A stretch of 64,000 nucleotides of DNA from Rubritepida flocculans DSM 14296 (GTDB lineage: Bacteria > Pseudomonadota > Alphaproteobacteria > Acetobacterales > Acetobacteraceae). Positions 7,544-18,468 of this stretch are shown here, piece by piece; positions within the stretch are counted from its first letter, which is position 1, and every line of letters begins with the position of its first letter. The translations under genes and the position numbers were made by a program. The stretch is from assembly GCF_000425365.1 (NCBI RefSeq), contig NZ_AUDH01000003.1, forward strand, positions 1 through 64,000, in the 5' to 3' direction. Under the pieces are notes generated by a model. It saw nothing but the letters and a program-made list of their open reading frames with translations, ran no database searches and was not told where the DNA came from.

Positions 7544-8253
7544 GCGCGCCCCCGCTCTACGCGCGCGTGGAGCGGGAGCTGCGCGCGCGCATCGCGGCGG
7601 GGGAATGGCCCCCCGGCGCGGCGCTGCCCACCGAGCCGGCGCTGGCGCGGCGCTTCGGCGTCTCGCAGGGCACGCTGCGGCGGGCGCTCGCGGCGCTGGA
7701 GGCGCAGCGCCTCATCGCCCGGCGCCAGGGCGCGGGCACCTATGTCGCGGAGGCGACGAGCGAGCGCGCCCTGTTCCACTTCTTCCGCGTGGAGGATGCG
7801 GCGGGCCGCCGGCCCGTGCCGCGCTCCATCGCCCACAGGCTGGATCTGCGCCCGGCGAGCGCGGAGGAGCGCGCCCTTCTCGCGCTGCGCCCGCGCGCGC
7901 GGGTGGTGGCGCTGGAGCGGCTGCGCCTGGTGGAGGGGCGGCCGGCCATGCTCGAATCCATCGCGCTGCCTGCCGCGCGCTTCCGCGGCTTCGCCCTGCC
8001 GCTCCATGTGGAGCTGGAGGACGAGCTCTACGTCCACTACCAGCGCCACCATGGCGTGACCGTGCTGCGCGTCGAGGAACGCCTGACGGCCGAGCCCGCG
8101 CCCGCCGAGGCCGCGCGGCGGCTGGGCTGCGCGCGCGGCGCGCCGCTGCTCGCCATCCGCCGCCTCGCCCATGACGCGCTGGACCGGCCGGTGGAGCTGC
8201 GCCGCGCCCTGCTGCTGACGCGCGGCCTCGCCTACGGGGTGGAGCTGCGCTGA
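7540..8253 (+). CDS. GntR family transcriptional regulator, HutC subfamily (UTRA domain)
   Basis: A 237-residue regulator. Residues 5-70 form the GntR winged helix-turn-helix, including LPTEPALARRFGVSQGTLRRAL and the wing sequence RRQGAGTYV. Residues 85-230 fit the UTRA effector domain of the HutC subfamily, which binds small carboxylates, sugars or histidine intermediates. The start overlaps the stop of the ThDP-enzyme gene by four bases, so the regulator is translated with the enzyme it probably controls; the palindrome at 5885-5898 is a possible site. The last 22 bases overlap the convergent glycosyltransferase gene. Confidence 0.87.
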   Translation: MSAPPLYARVERELRARIAAGEWPPGAALPTEPALARRFGVSQGTLRRALAALEAQRLIARRQGAGTYVAEATSERALFHFFRVEDAAGRRPVPRSIAHRLDLRPASAEERALLALRPRARVVALERLRLVEGRPAMLESIALPAARFRGFALPLHVELEDELYVHYQRHHGVTVLRVEERLTAEPAPAEAARRLGCARGAPLLAIRRLAHDALDRPVELRRALLLTRGLAYGVELR

Positions 8254-9164
8254 GCGGCGGCGAGATAGGCGAGGCGCTTCATCTCCCGCCGGCTGTGCGT
8301 CACCGCGTTCAGGATCAGCCCCACCGAGAGCGAGAGGAAGGAGGCGATCATCAGCGCCGAGGCGAGGATGGCCGTGGGGAAGCGCGGCACCAGGCCGGTG
8401 GCGAGGAACTCCGTCACCACCGGCACGCCGAAGCCGAGCGAGAGCAGGAAGAGCAGCGCCGAGACGGCGCCGAAGAACTCCAGCGGCCGCTCCCGCTGCA
8501 CCAGGATGCCGATGAGGGTGAGGATCAGGAAACCGTCCCGCCAGGTGGCGAGCTTGCTCGTCGAGCCCTCGGGCCGCTCGCCATAGGGCGCGCTGATCTC
8601 CGAGACGGGCAGGCGCAGCTCCAGCGCATGGATCATCAGCTCCGTCTCGATCTCGAAGCCCTGGCTCATCGCCGGGAAGCTCTTCACGAAGCGGCGCGAG
8701 AAGATCTTGTAGCCCGAGAGCATGTCGGTGGTGCGGCTGCCGAAGATGGCGCCGACGAGCCCCGTGAGCACGCGGTTGCCGAAGCGGTGCCCGGCCCGGT
8801 AGGCCTTCTCGCCCGCCTGCACCCGCGCGACGTTCACCATGTCGAAGGGGCCGGATTGCGCATGCGCCACGAGGCGCGGCGCGGCCGAGGCGTCGTAGGT
8901 CGCATCCCCGTCCACCATGATGTACCAGTCGGCCTCGATGTCGGCGAACATGCGCCGCACCACGCTGCCCTTGCCGGGCTGGCTCTCGAAGCGCACCACC
9001 GCGCCGGCCTCGCGCGCCGCATCGGCCGTGCCGTCGGTGCTGTTGTTGTCGTAGACGTGGATCGTCGCCTCCGGCAGCGCGGCGCGGAACCCCTCGACCA
9101 CGGCGCGGATGGTCAGCGCCTCGTTGTGGCAGGGGACGAGGACGGCGATGCGGGGCGTGCTCAT
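8232..9164 (-). CDS. Family 2 glycosyltransferase, dolichol-phosphate mannosyltransferase-like
   Basis: A 310-residue membrane-associated glycosyltransferase. The GT-A fold begins IAVLVPCHNEALTI at residue 5, has the nucleotide-sugar motif DNNSTDGTAD near 40, the metal-binding VDGDATYD near 89, and the acceptor-side SQGFEIETEL near 170. Two strong membrane helices follow at about 232-255 and 262-290, typical of DPM1/GtrB-like enzymes that move a sugar from a nucleotide donor to a polyprenyl phosphate. A GtrA-type protein is encoded separately at 13801-14211. ATG at 9164 starts the fold at the usual distance; the reading frame continues further upstream without homology. Confidence 0.85.
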   Translation of the reverse strand: MSTPRIAVLVPCHNEALTIRAVVEGFRAALPEATIHVYDNNSTDGTADAAREAGAVVRFESQPGKGSVVRRMFADIEADWYIMVDGDATYDASAAPRLVAHAQSGPFDMVNVARVQAGEKAYRAGHRFGNRVLTGLVGAIFGSRTTDMLSGYKIFSRRFVKSFPAMSQGFEIETELMIHALELRLPVSEISAPYGERPEGSTSKLATWRDGFLILTLIGILVQRERPLEFFGAVSALLFLLSLGFGVPVVTEFLATGLVPRFPTAILASALMIASFLSLSVGLILNAVTHSRREMKRLAYLAAAQRSSTP

Positions 9165-9244
9165 GGGCGGCGAGTAGCGCAAAGCCCCGTGGCGCGGTAG
9201 CGGCGCGGGCGTGGCGCGGCGGTGGCGCGCGCCCGTCTCCCCGT

Positions 9245-10306
9245 TCAGGCCAGCAGCGCCTCCGCCTCGCGCCAGATGCGCGCGAGCAGCTCGCCCGCCG
9301 GCTCGGCCCGCGCCAGCGCGGCGCCCTGCCCGGCCCAGAGCTGCATGCGCGTCCAGTCGCCCTCCGCCTGGGCGGCGGCGCGCATGGGTGCGGTCAGCGC
9401 GCGCTGGATGGGGTAGGGGGCGGGCGGGGTGGCCTCGAATGCGCGGGTGGCGGCGTTGGCGATGCCGCGCCCCAGCCGGCCGGAGAAGGCGCGCGTCAGC
9501 ACCGTGTCCTCGGGCCGGGTGCGGGGCAGGGCCTCGGCCCAGGCGGCGGGCAGCGCCGTCTCGGGGCAGCGCAGGAAGGCGGTGCCGAGCTGCGCCGCGC
9601 TCGCCCCCAGCGCCAGCGCCGCCGCCACGCCCCGCCCGTCCATGATGCCGCCGGTGGCGATGACCGGCACGCGCAGCGCATCGGCGAAGCGCGGCAGCAG
9701 GGCGAAGAGGCCGGTGAGCTGGCGCTCGGCCGCCGCGGCGTCGAAGCTGCCGCGATGCCCGCCGGCCTCCGCCCCCTGCGCCACGATGGCGTCCGCGCCC
9801 GCGGCCTCGGCGGCCAGCGCCTCCTCGAGCGTGGTGGCGTTGGCGATCCAGCGGATGCCGCGCGCCTTCAGCGCCGCGGCGAACTCGGGCGGCCAGAGCC
9901 CCATGATGGTGGAGACGACGGGCGGCGCGGCGGCGAGAAGCGCCGCGCACTGGGCGGCGAAATCCTGGGTGAAGGGGCCCTCGCCGGGCTCGGGCGGCGG
10001 GGGGCCGAGGCGGGCGAGCGCCGCGCGCGCCGCGGCCTCGCGCGCCGGATCGCGCGGCGGCGGCGGGTCCGGGATCCAGAGATTGATCTGCACCGCGCCG
10101 TTGGAGGCCGCGCGCACCGCGCCCATCCAGGCCGCGATCTCGGCCGGGCCCATCAGCAGCGCGCCGCAGCCGCCGAGCCCCCCGGCATTGGCCACGGCGG
10201 CCGCCAGCGCCGGCGGGCAGGCCCCGGCCATGGGCGCCTGGAGCAGGGGGAGGCGAAGGCCGAAGGCCTCGCAAAATCGGCGGGCACGGTCGCGCGGGGT
10301 GGCCAT
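9245..10306 (-). CDS. Nitronate monooxygenase / 2-nitropropane dioxygenase family protein
   Basis: A 353-residue FMN-binding TIM-barrel protein. [12 protein letters not shown] at the N-terminus, INLW near 95, the [11 protein letters not shown] motif near 185 (catalytic histidine in class I enzymes) and the phosphate-binding [13 protein letters not shown] near 225 are family hallmarks. Such enzymes oxidise alkyl nitronates such as propionate 3-nitronate, and are FMN dependent. The start at 10306 is the last methionine before the conserved barrel; the frame extends upstream but only as the shadow of glmM. It is transcribed divergently from glmM with about 150 bases between them. Confidence 0.85.
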   Translation of the reverse strand: MATPRDRARRFCEAFGLRLPLLQAPMAGACPPALAAAVANAGGLGGCGALLMGPAEIAAWMGAVRAASNGAVQINLWIPDPPPPRDPAREAAARAALARLGPPPPEPGEGPFTQDFAAQCAALLAAAPPVVSTIMGLWPPEFAAALKARGIRWIANATTLEEALAAEAAGADAIVAQGAEAGGHRGSFDAAAAERQLTGLFALLPRFADALRVPVIATGGIMDGRGVAAALALGASAAQLGTAFLRCPETALPAAWAEALPRTRPEDTVLTRAFSGRLGRGIANAATRAFEATPPAPYPIQRALTAPMRAAAQAEGDWTRMQLWAGQGAALARAEPAGELLARIWREAEALLA

Positions 10307-10456
10307 GGGGCGAGGGTTCCGCGCTTCGGCCGCCCTGTCCATGGCCGCCCCCTCCATGGCCCCCCCTTCATGGCCTCCTGGGGCAGCCTCTGATGGACGC
10401 CCCGCCGCGGCGGCGTTAGCAAGGCGGAGAGCCCCGCCAGAGGAATCCGCTCCCCC
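10307..10456. other. Divergent intergenic region between nitronate monooxygenase and glmM
   Basis: This 150-base gap must hold the promoters of both genes but I see no convincing -35/-10 pair. Its only structure is three imperfect direct copies of a CCATGGCC-CCCCCT unit at about 10338-10377 and a GAGG ribosome site ahead of the glmM ATG. Confidence 0.4.
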
Positions 10457-11859
<1,403 letters not shown>

Positions 11860-11863
<4 letters not shown>

Positions 11864-12663
11864 AGGGGCGCGTGCTGATCTGCGCCGGCTCGGATTCGGG
11901 CGGCGGCGCGGGCATCCAGGCGGACATCAAGGCGGTCACCGCGCTGGGCGGCTTCGCCATGACGGCCATCACGGCGCTGACGGCGCAGAACACGCTGGGC
12001 GTGCAGGGGGTTCTGGGCGTGGCGCCCGGCTTCATCCGCGCCCAGATCGCAAGCGTGCTGGACGATCTCGGCGCGGACGCGATCAAGACCGGCATGCTGC
12101 ACGACAGCCCGACCATCGAGGCCGTCTGCGAGGAGATCGCCGCCCGCGCCCCCGGCGTGCCCCTGGTGGCGGACCCGGTGATGGTCGCCAAGGGCGGGCA
12201 CCGGCTGCTCGCCGCCGATGCGGTGGAGACGCTGAAGCGCCGCCTCATGCCGCTCGCGGCGCTGCTCACGCCCAACATCCCCGAGGCGGAGGTGCTGGCG
12301 GGCATGGACATCCGCACCGAGGCGGAGATGCACCACGCGGCCGAGGCGTTGCTCACCCTCGGCGTGCCGGCGGTGCTGCTCAAGGGCGGGCATCTGCCGG
12401 GCGAGCGCGTGGTCGATCTGCTGGCCACCCCCGAGGGCACCACCCGCTTCGAGGATGCGCGAATCGAGACGCGCCACACCCATGGCACGGGCTGCACCCT
12501 CGCCTCCGCCATCGCCACGGGGCTCGCCCAGGGCATGGCGCTGGCCGAGGCGGTGGTGCGGGCGCGCGGCTATGTGCGCGCGGCCATGCTCGCCGCGCCC
12601 GGATACGGGGCGGGGCATGGGCCGCTGAACCACGCCGTGACCATGGACCCCGGGCGGATTTGA
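11860..12663 (+). CDS. thiD: Bifunctional hydroxymethylpyrimidine/phosphomethylpyrimidine kinase
   Basis: A 267-residue ribokinase-like enzyme that phosphorylates hydroxymethylpyrimidine twice for thiamine synthesis. [16 protein letters not shown] at residues 8-23 is the ThiD signature; [12 protein letters not shown] near 105 and [14 protein letters not shown] near 206 (anion hole and catalytic cysteine loop) complete it. Its ATG overlaps the glmM stop (ATGA), a coupling with a cell-wall gene that has no obvious metabolic logic. The thiamine product would also serve the ThDP enzyme at 5930, but that is only a remark on shared cofactor. Confidence 0.95.
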
Positions 12664-12696
12664 CCGCCGAATCCCCGCCGAGCAGGACGCCGCAGC

Positions 12697-13158
12697 ATGG
12701 AGACCCCTCGCACCCCCGTTCCCGCCACGCCCGAGGCCATCGCGCCCTTCGGCACGCTGATCGAGCCGAGCGAGGACGGCACGCCCTTCGGCCCGGCCGA
12801 TGCGGCGCTGGACCTCTCGGGCGGCACGCCGCGCCTCTACATCATGCGGCTGCCCGGGCGGGCGCTTCGGGTCGCCGCCATCACCCGGCATCGGCGCGTC
12901 ACGCAATGCCTCGCCAGCGCCACGGGGCGGGACTGGTTCATCGGCCTCGCCGCGCCGGAGGCCACCCCCTCGGCCGAGACCATCACCGTCTTCCGCATCC
13001 CCGGCGGGCGGGCGCTGGCGCTGCGCAAGGGCTGCTGGCACGCCGGCCCCTTCTTCGAGGGCGAGGAGGCGGATTTCCTCAACCTCGAACTCTCCGACAC
13101 GAACGAGACGGACCACGACACGGTGCGCCTGGCCGCGCCGATCCTGTTCGCGCCCTGA
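12697..13158 (+). CDS. Ureidoglycolate lyase-like protein (AllA family)
   Basis: A 153-residue cupin-type protein. ITRHRRVTQCLAS, the middle WFIGLAAP, FRIPGGRALALRKGCWHAGPF and the C-terminal LELSDTNETDHD fit the AllA family, which releases glyoxylate and urea from ureidoglycolate in allantoin breakdown. The GCWHAGPF histidine and the final acidic cluster are the likely metal or substrate ligands. No other allantoin gene lies beside it; a polysaccharide deacetylase that resembles PuuE allantoinase is encoded 48 kb away in this window. A role in another cupin reaction is possible. Confidence 0.72.
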   Translation: METPRTPVPATPEAIAPFGTLIEPSEDGTPFGPADAALDLSGGTPRLYIMRLPGRALRVAAITRHRRVTQCLASATGRDWFIGLAAPEATPSAETITVFRIPGGRALALRKGCWHAGPFFEGEEADFLNLELSDTNETDHDTVRLAAPILFAP

Positions 13159-13174
13159 AAGGCGCCGATCGCGC

Positions 13175-13753
13175 TCAGCGGCGCGGATCGAAGCCGAGGA
13201 AGCCGATGGCGGGGATGGGCTGCCCCCCGTCGGTGCTGACGGGCAGCATCCGCACCGGCTCGGGGCGCGGGGCGCGCTCGGGGCGGGCGGGCGGCTCGGG
13301 GCGTTCGCGCACGGGGCGCGCGGGGCGGCGCTCGTCGAAACCGGGCGGCGGGCCCTGGCTCGCCATGCCCGCGCCCCCGCGCACCGAGAGCAGGTAGAAG
13401 GTGATCTCAGGCCGCCCCTGGTCCACCGCCGCGTCGAGCGGGGTGAGACCGAGCGCGTTGCGCGCGCGCAAATCCGCGCCGCGATTCACCGCGTCGCGCA
13501 CCGTCTCGAGATCGCCGCGCGCGATGCCGTCGAAGAGCGCGTCATTGGGGTTCATCGCGGCCGTGGAGCCCTGTGCCGGCACGGGCTGCACATTGCGCCG
13601 CTGCAGCAGCCCGGGCAGGGCGGGCGGCGGGGGGCGCTGGGCCGAGGCGGCGGGCGCGCCGCCGCCGCCGCCCATGCCGAACTGCGCCTGGGCCAGCCCG
13701 GGAAGCGCGGCGAGCAGCCCGGCGAGGGCGAGGCGGGTGGTGAGAGCACGCAT
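13175..13753 (-). CDS. Secreted protein with an ankyrin-type repeat and proline/arginine-rich tail
   Basis: A 192-residue protein with a clear signal peptide (about 23 residues, ending LAQAQ). Residues 68-125 contain an ankyrin-like unit: DALFDGIARGDLETVRDAVNRGADLRARNALGLTPLDAAV. The following region to about 170 is rich in proline and arginine ([25 protein letters not shown]). It probably acts in the periplasm in protein contacts, but no partner is evident. The frame extends further upstream into the GtrA gene; the ATG at 13753 is chosen because it begins the signal peptide. Confidence 0.65.
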   Translation of the reverse strand: MRALTTRLALAGLLAALPGLAQAQFGMGGGGGAPAASAQRPPPPALPGLLQRRNVQPVPAQGSTAAMNPNDALFDGIARGDLETVRDAVNRGADLRARNALGLTPLDAAVDQGRPEITFYLLSVRGGAGMASQGPPPGFDERRPARPVRERPEPPARPERAPRPEPVRMLPVSTDGGQPIPAIGFLGFDPRR

Positions 13754-13800
13754 GGCGGGTTTCTCCCATGTCCGGCCCTCGCGGGGCAAGGGCGCGCGCC

Positions 13801-14211
13801 TCACGACGCCCCCGGCGCGGGGCGGAAGATGAGCTGCCGCGAGAGGAAGAAGTTGAGGAACATCCCCGCCACCGAGCCCGCCGCCACGCTGAGCACGAGG
13901 TGGCGCGCGCCGATCTCCGTCCAGGCCACCAGCCCGGCGTAGGTGCCGTAGTTCGCGGCGAAGCCGACGAGGTTCAGCACGAGGTAGGCGCCCCATTGCC
14001 GCGCCAGCGGCGCGCCGCCCGGCCGGTCGCGGAAGGTCCAGGCGCGGTTGAGCGCGAAGACGGCGCTGGCGGCCACCACATAGGAGATGGCCCGCCCGCC
14101 ATAGGGCCCGGCCCCCAGCGCGACGGCGAGCAGCAGCGTGCCCGCATCCACCAGGAACCCCAGCGTGCCCACCACGCCGAAGCGCAGGAACTGGACGATC
14201 AGCGCCTTCAT
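13801..14211 (-). CDS. GtrA family membrane protein
   Basis: A 136-residue protein with four membrane helices, beginning FLRFGVVGTLGFLVDAG and containing SYVVAASAVFALNRAWTFRD, both typical of GtrA. GtrA proteins are thought to flip polyprenyl-linked sugars across the inner membrane for O-antigen or wall-polymer glucosylation. The likely donor-side partner is a DPM1/GtrB-like transferase such as the one at 8232-9164, although the two are not adjacent. The promoter must lie in the short gap shared with the divergent dehydrogenase gene. Confidence 0.82.
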   Translation of the reverse strand: MKALIVQFLRFGVVGTLGFLVDAGTLLLAVALGAGPYGGRAISYVVAASAVFALNRAWTFRDRPGGAPLARQWGAYLVLNLVGFAANYGTYAGLVAWTEIGARHLVLSVAAGSVAGMFLNFFLSRQLIFRPAPGAS

Positions 14212-14292
14212 GGCGCGGGCTTCTGGGCGGCGGGCATGGCGCAATTGCGGCGGCGGATTATCCTTGGCGCCCAGGCTGCAGGAGGGCAGGGC

Positions 14293-15138
14293 GTGATCGG
14301 AGTGCTGGGGCTGGGCCGCATGGGCGGGGCGATGGCCGCGCGACTCGCGGGGCTGGGCGAGGCGGTGCAAGGCTGGGACGCCGACCCCGCCTGCCGCGCC
14401 CGGGCCGAGGCCGCCGGGGTGCGGCTGGCCGAACCGCCCGCCGCGCCCCTCGTGCTGCTCTCGCTGCCGCAGGAGGCGGCGGTGGCCGCCGTGCTGCCCG
14501 GGCTGCTCGCCGCCATGCCGAAGGGCGGCGTGATCGCCGACACCTCCACCCTCGCCCCCGAGGCCGCGCGGCGCTTCGCGGCCGAGGCGGGGCGCGCCGG
14601 GGTGGCCTATCTGGACGCGCCCGTCTCCGGCGGCCCCGCGGGCGCGGCCGCCGGGACCATGGCGATCATGGTGGGCGGCGAGGCCGAGGCCCTCGCCCGC
14701 GCAAGGCCGGTGCTGGAGCGCCTGGCCGCGCGCATCGTCCATGTCGGCGGGCCCGGCGCGGGGCAGGTGGCGAAGCTCGCCAACAACCTGCTGGTGGCGA
14801 CGCATCTGATGGCCGCGGCCGAGGCGCTGCGCATGGCGGACGCGGCCGGGGTGCCGCCCGCCGCGCTGCTGCCGGTGATCAACGCCGCCTCCGGCCGCTC
14901 CGCCGCCACGGAGGTGAACTGGCCGCGCTGGATCGAGGGCGGGGCCTTCGACAGCGGCTTCGCGGCGGGGCTGATGCGCAAGGATGTGCGGCTCGCCCTG
15001 GGTCTCGCCGAGTCGGTGGGCGCGCCGCTTGCGGTCTGCGCCGCCGCCGCGCGGCTGTGGGAGGAGGCCCCCGTGCCGGACGAGGCCGAGTTCAACCGCG
15101 CCCCCCACGCGCTTTTCGCGGAGCGCGCCCATGGCTGA
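14293..15138 (+). CDS. NAD(P)-dependent beta-hydroxyacid dehydrogenase (3-hydroxyisobutyrate dehydrogenase-like)
   Basis: A 281-residue dehydrogenase with Rossmann motif GVLGLGRMGGAMA at the very start, the substrate loop DAPVSGGPAGAAAGTM near 113, and the catalytic GQVAKLANNLL with lysine near 162. It oxidises a 3-hydroxy acid to the semialdehyde or reduces the reverse. I start it at GTG 14293, which has GGAGGG eleven bases upstream and places the nucleotide fold correctly; an in-frame ATG at 14236 would add 19 unrelated residues. It overlaps the downstream aldehyde dehydrogenase gene by eight bases, so the pair likely oxidises an alcohol through the aldehyde to an acid. Confidence 0.85.
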   Translation: MIGVLGLGRMGGAMAARLAGLGEAVQGWDADPACRARAEAAGVRLAEPPAAPLVLLSLPQEAAVAAVLPGLLAAMPKGGVIADTSTLAPEAARRFAAEAGRAGVAYLDAPVSGGPAGAAAGTMAIMVGGEAEALARARPVLERLAARIVHVGGPGAGQVAKLANNLLVATHLMAAAEALRMADAAGVPPAALLPVINAASGRSAATEVNWPRWIEGGAFDSGFAAGLMRKDVRLALGLAESVGAPLAVCAAAARLWEEAPVPDEAEFNRAPHALFAERAHG

Positions 15139-16630
15139 GCCCTCCCGCGCCGCCGCCGCGCTCGCCGAGCACATCGCCGCCTGGTTCGCCCCCGCCCTGC
15201 CCGGGGCGGTGATCGCGGGCAGGCCCCATCCGGGGGCGGGAGAGGCGCTGGCGCTGACCGATCCGGTGACCGGCGCGCCGCTGCTCGCCTACGCCCAGGC
15301 CGGCGCGGCGCTGGCCGCAGAGGCCGCGCGCGCCGCCGCGGCGTCGCAGCCCGGCTGGACCGCCCTGCCGGGGGCGGAGCGCGGGCGGCGGCTCTGGGCG
15401 CTGGGGGCGGCGATCCGCGCCGAGGCGGAGGCGCTGGCGCGCGCCGAATGCGCCAACACCGGCAAGCCCATTCGCGACTGCCGCGCCGAGGTCGCCCGCG
15501 TGGCCGAGATGGCCGAGTACTACGCCGGCTGGGCCGACAAGATCGAAGGCCGCGTGATCGGCGTGCCCTCGGGCCATGTCGTGACCGTGCGGCCGGAGCC
15601 CTATGGCGTGGTGCTCGCCATCACACCCTGGAACGCGCCGCTCTTCACCGCGGGCTGGAACGCCTTCCCCGCCCTGGCCGCGGGCAATGCGGTGGTGCTG
15701 AAACCCTCCGAGCTCACGCCCGTCACCTCGCTCAGGCTCGCGCAGCTCGCCCATGCGCTGGCCATCCCGCTCGCCGTGGTGGCGGGCGGCGCGGCGGAGG
15801 CCGAGGCGCTGATCGCCGCGCCCGAGGTGGCGAAGCTCTGCTTCGTGGGCGGCCCGGCCACGGGGGCGCGGGTGGCCGCGCTCTGCGCGGCGCGCACCCT
15901 GCCGCATGTGCTCGAGCTCGGCGGGAAGAGCGCGAACATCGTCTTCGCCGACGCCGATCTCGACGCCGCCGTGCAGGGCGCGCAGCAGGCGATCTTCGCG
16001 GGGGCGGGGCAGTCCTGCGTGGCGGGCTCGCGGCTGCTGCTGGAGGCGCCGGTGGCGGAGGGCTTCCTCGATTCCCTCGCGCGCGCCATGGCCCGCATCC
16101 GCATGGGCGACCCGCTGGACGAGACGACGGAGATGGGCCCCATCGCCCATCCCCGCCAGCATGCGCATGTGCGCGCGATGATCGAGGCCGCGCGGGCCGA
16201 GGGCGCGCGGGTGCGCGCGGCGCCGACGGGCCTCGGCGCCTGCTTCGTTCCGCCCACGGTGCTGGAGGGGCTCGGCCCCGCCGCGCGCGCCGTGCAGGAG
16301 GAGATCTTCGGCCCCGTGGTCGCGGCGCAGCGCTTCGCGACGGAGGCGGAGGCGCTCGCGCTCGCCAACGGCACGCGCTTTGGTCTGGCGGGCGCGGTCT
16401 GGACGCGCGATGTGGGCCGCGCGCACCGCATCGCGGCGGGGCTGCGCGCGGGCACGGTCTGGGTGAACGGCTATCGCACCATCCATGTCAGCGTGCCCTT
16501 CGGCGGTTTCGGCGCCTCGGGCCATGGGCGCTCCTCGGGGGCGGAGGCGCTCGCGGAATACGTGCAGAGCAAGGCCGTCTGGATCGAACCGCGCGAATCC
16601 CCCGCGCTCGGCTTCGGCCATCGCCCCTGA
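15131..16630 (+). CDS. NAD(P)-dependent aldehyde dehydrogenase
   Basis: A 499-residue aldehyde dehydrogenase. ITPWNAPLFTAGWNAFPALAAGN near 160, the catalytic glutamate in LELGGKSANIVF near 265, and the catalytic cysteine in GAGQSCVAGSR near 297 are all present, with the EEIFGPVV and PFGGFGASGHGR motifs near the C-terminus. It oxidises an aldehyde to the acid. Its start lies eight bases inside the preceding dehydrogenase gene, so both are co-translated and probably act in sequence. The exact substrate is not evident; the sequence resembles betaine- or semialdehyde-type members. Confidence 0.9.
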   Translation: MAEPSRAAAALAEHIAAWFAPALPGAVIAGRPHPGAGEALALTDPVTGAPLLAYAQAGAALAAEAARAAAASQPGWTALPGAERGRRLWALGAAIRAEAEALARAECANTGKPIRDCRAEVARVAEMAEYYAGWADKIEGRVIGVPSGHVVTVRPEPYGVVLAITPWNAPLFTAGWNAFPALAAGNAVVLKPSELTPVTSLRLAQLAHALAIPLAVVAGGAAEAEALIAAPEVAKLCFVGGPATGARVAALCAARTLPHVLELGGKSANIVFADADLDAAVQGAQQAIFAGAGQSCVAGSRLLLEAPVAEGFLDSLARAMARIRMGDPLDETTEMGPIAHPRQHAHVRAMIEAARAEGARVRAAPTGLGACFVPPTVLEGLGPAARAVQEEIFGPVVAAQRFATEAEALALANGTRFGLAGAVWTRDVGRAHRIAAGLRAGTVWVNGYRTIHVSVPFGGFGASGHGRSSGAEALAEYVQSKAVWIEPRESPALGFGHRP

Positions 16631-16758
16631 GCGGCGGGTGCTGATCGCTGGAGAGGGCGCGCGCGGGCGCTGGACAGGGGGCGCGCGGGCGGTTCTGATG
16701 CGCGCCACGAGAAGCGCGGCGCCGCCGCACGCGGCGCGCATCGAGGGAGACGAGACGA

Positions 16759-18375
16759 ATGAGCAAGAGCCCGCGCATCACGCGCCGTGACCTTTTCCTC
16801 GCCGCGGGGGCGGGGGCGCTCGCCGCGCCGGGGCTGGCCGAGGCGCAGGCCGCGCGCGTGCTGCGCTACGTGCCGCACGCGAATCTGCCGAACATCGACC
16901 CCTTCACGAACACCGCCTTCGTGGCGCGTGACCACGCGATGCTGGTGTTCGACCAGCTCTACGGCATGGACGAGAACTTCGTCCCCCGCCCGCAGATGGT
17001 GCAGGGCCATGTGGTGGAGAATGACGGGCTGCTCTGGCGCTTCACCCTGCGCGAGGGGCTTCGCTTCCACGACGGCGCGCCGGTGCGCGGGCGCGACTGC
17101 GTCGCCTCCATCCGCCGCTGGGGCCGGCGCGACGCCTTCGGCCAGGTGCTGATGGCGCGCGTGGCCGAGATGACGGAGGAGAGCGACCGCGTCTTCTCCA
17201 TCCGCCTCAACCAGCCCTTCCCGAAGATGCTGCAGTGCTTCGCGAAGGTGACGACGAGCTGCCTCTTCGTCATGCCCGAGCGGCTGGCGAACGTGGACCC
17301 CTTCCAGAACATCACCGAGGCGGTGGGCAGCGGCCCCTACCGCTTCGTGCAGAATGAATGGGTGCCGGGCTCGCGCCTCGCCTATGTGCGGAACCCGGAC
17401 TACGTGCCGCGGCAGGAGGCGCCCTCCATGACGGCGGGCGGCAAGGTGGCGCATTTCGACCGCATCGAGTGGCTGATCATGCCGGACCCGGCCACCGCCT
17501 CGGCCGCGCTGCAGTCGGGCGAGATCGACTGGTGGGAGCAGCCGACGGCCGATCTCTTCCCGCTCTTCCTGCGCGGGGCGAATGCGCGCAACATCCGCGT
17601 GGACATCATCAACAACACGGGGCTGATCGGCATCTTCCGCCCCAACCACGTCACCGCCCCCTTCAACAACCCCGCGGTGCGCCGCGCGGTGCTGACCGCC
17701 ATCAACCAGATGGACTTCATGACGGCGGTGATCGGCACCTCCGGCGTCGAGGGCCGGGCCGACCTGCGGCGCGAGGGGATCGGCTATTTCGCCCCCGAAA
17801 GCCCCTCGGCCTCGGATGTCGGGATGGAGCGGCTGCGCAAGAACCTCGACGCGGCGCGGGCGGAGCTGCAGGCGGCGGGCGCGATGGGCGCGCGGCTCGT
17901 TCTGCTCAACGCCACCGACCTCAGCTCCATCAACGCGGCCACGCTGGTGGGGGCGGACCTCTTCCGCCGGATGGGCTTCAACGTGGAGCTGGTCTCCACC
18001 GACTGGGGCACGCTGGTGGCCCGCCGCGCGAGCCGCAACCCGCTGGAGCAGGGCGGCTGGTCGGGCTTCTTCACCTTCTGGTCCGGCGTGGACCACTGGG
18101 ATCCTTCGAGCCACGCCTCCATCCGCGGCCATGGCGAGAGCGCCTGGCCCGGCTGGCCGACCATCCCGGCCATCGAGGCGCAGCGCGACGCCTGGTTCAA
18201 CGCGCCCAACGAGGCCGCGGAACGCGCCGCGACGCGCGAGATGCAGCGCATCGCCTTCGAGGAGGTGCCCTATGTACCGACGGGCATGTACTACCAGCCC
18301 ACCGCCTATCGGCGGAACCTCACCGGCATCCTGAAGGGCCAGCCGCCGCTCTTCTGGAACGTCCGGCGCGGTTGA
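16759..18375 (+). CDS. ABC transporter substrate-binding protein, family 5 (copy 1 of 4)
   Basis: A 538-residue periplasmic binding protein of the peptide/opine/nickel type (SBP_bac_5). It starts with a twin-arginine signal (TRRDLFL at residues 8-14, cleavage near AEAQA), so it may be exported folded. FHDGAPVRGRDCVASIRRW near 115 and the TDWGTLVARRASRNP block near 415 are shared with the next three genes. First of four tandem paralogues that precede one permease/ATPase set. Its middle differs most from the others (an ESDRVFSIRLNQPF segment and NNTGLIGIFRPNH rather than the LRFNHLHPPF seen in copies 2 and 4), suggesting another ligand. Confidence 0.92.
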   Translation: MSKSPRITRRDLFLAAGAGALAAPGLAEAQAARVLRYVPHANLPNIDPFTNTAFVARDHAMLVFDQLYGMDENFVPRPQMVQGHVVENDGLLWRFTLREGLRFHDGAPVRGRDCVASIRRWGRRDAFGQVLMARVAEMTEESDRVFSIRLNQPFPKMLQCFAKVTTSCLFVMPERLANVDPFQNITEAVGSGPYRFVQNEWVPGSRLAYVRNPDYVPRQEAPSMTAGGKVAHFDRIEWLIMPDPATASAALQSGEIDWWEQPTADLFPLFLRGANARNIRVDIINNTGLIGIFRPNHVTAPFNNPAVRRAVLTAINQMDFMTAVIGTSGVEGRADLRREGIGYFAPESPSASDVGMERLRKNLDAARAELQAAGAMGARLVLLNATDLSSINAATLVGADLFRRMGFNVELVSTDWGTLVARRASRNPLEQGGWSGFFTFWSGVDHWDPSSHASIRGHGESAWPGWPTIPAIEAQRDAWFNAPNEAAERAATREMQRIAFEEVPYVPTGMYYQPTAYRRNLTGILKGQPPLFWNVRRG

Positions 18376-18468
18376 GGCTTGTGTTGCCTGCCCCGGCACG
18401 CTTCACTCGCGCGCGCCGGGGAGGCCGCCAGTCCCGCACTGTGAAGCCGGGGGAGCTGGAGAGACACA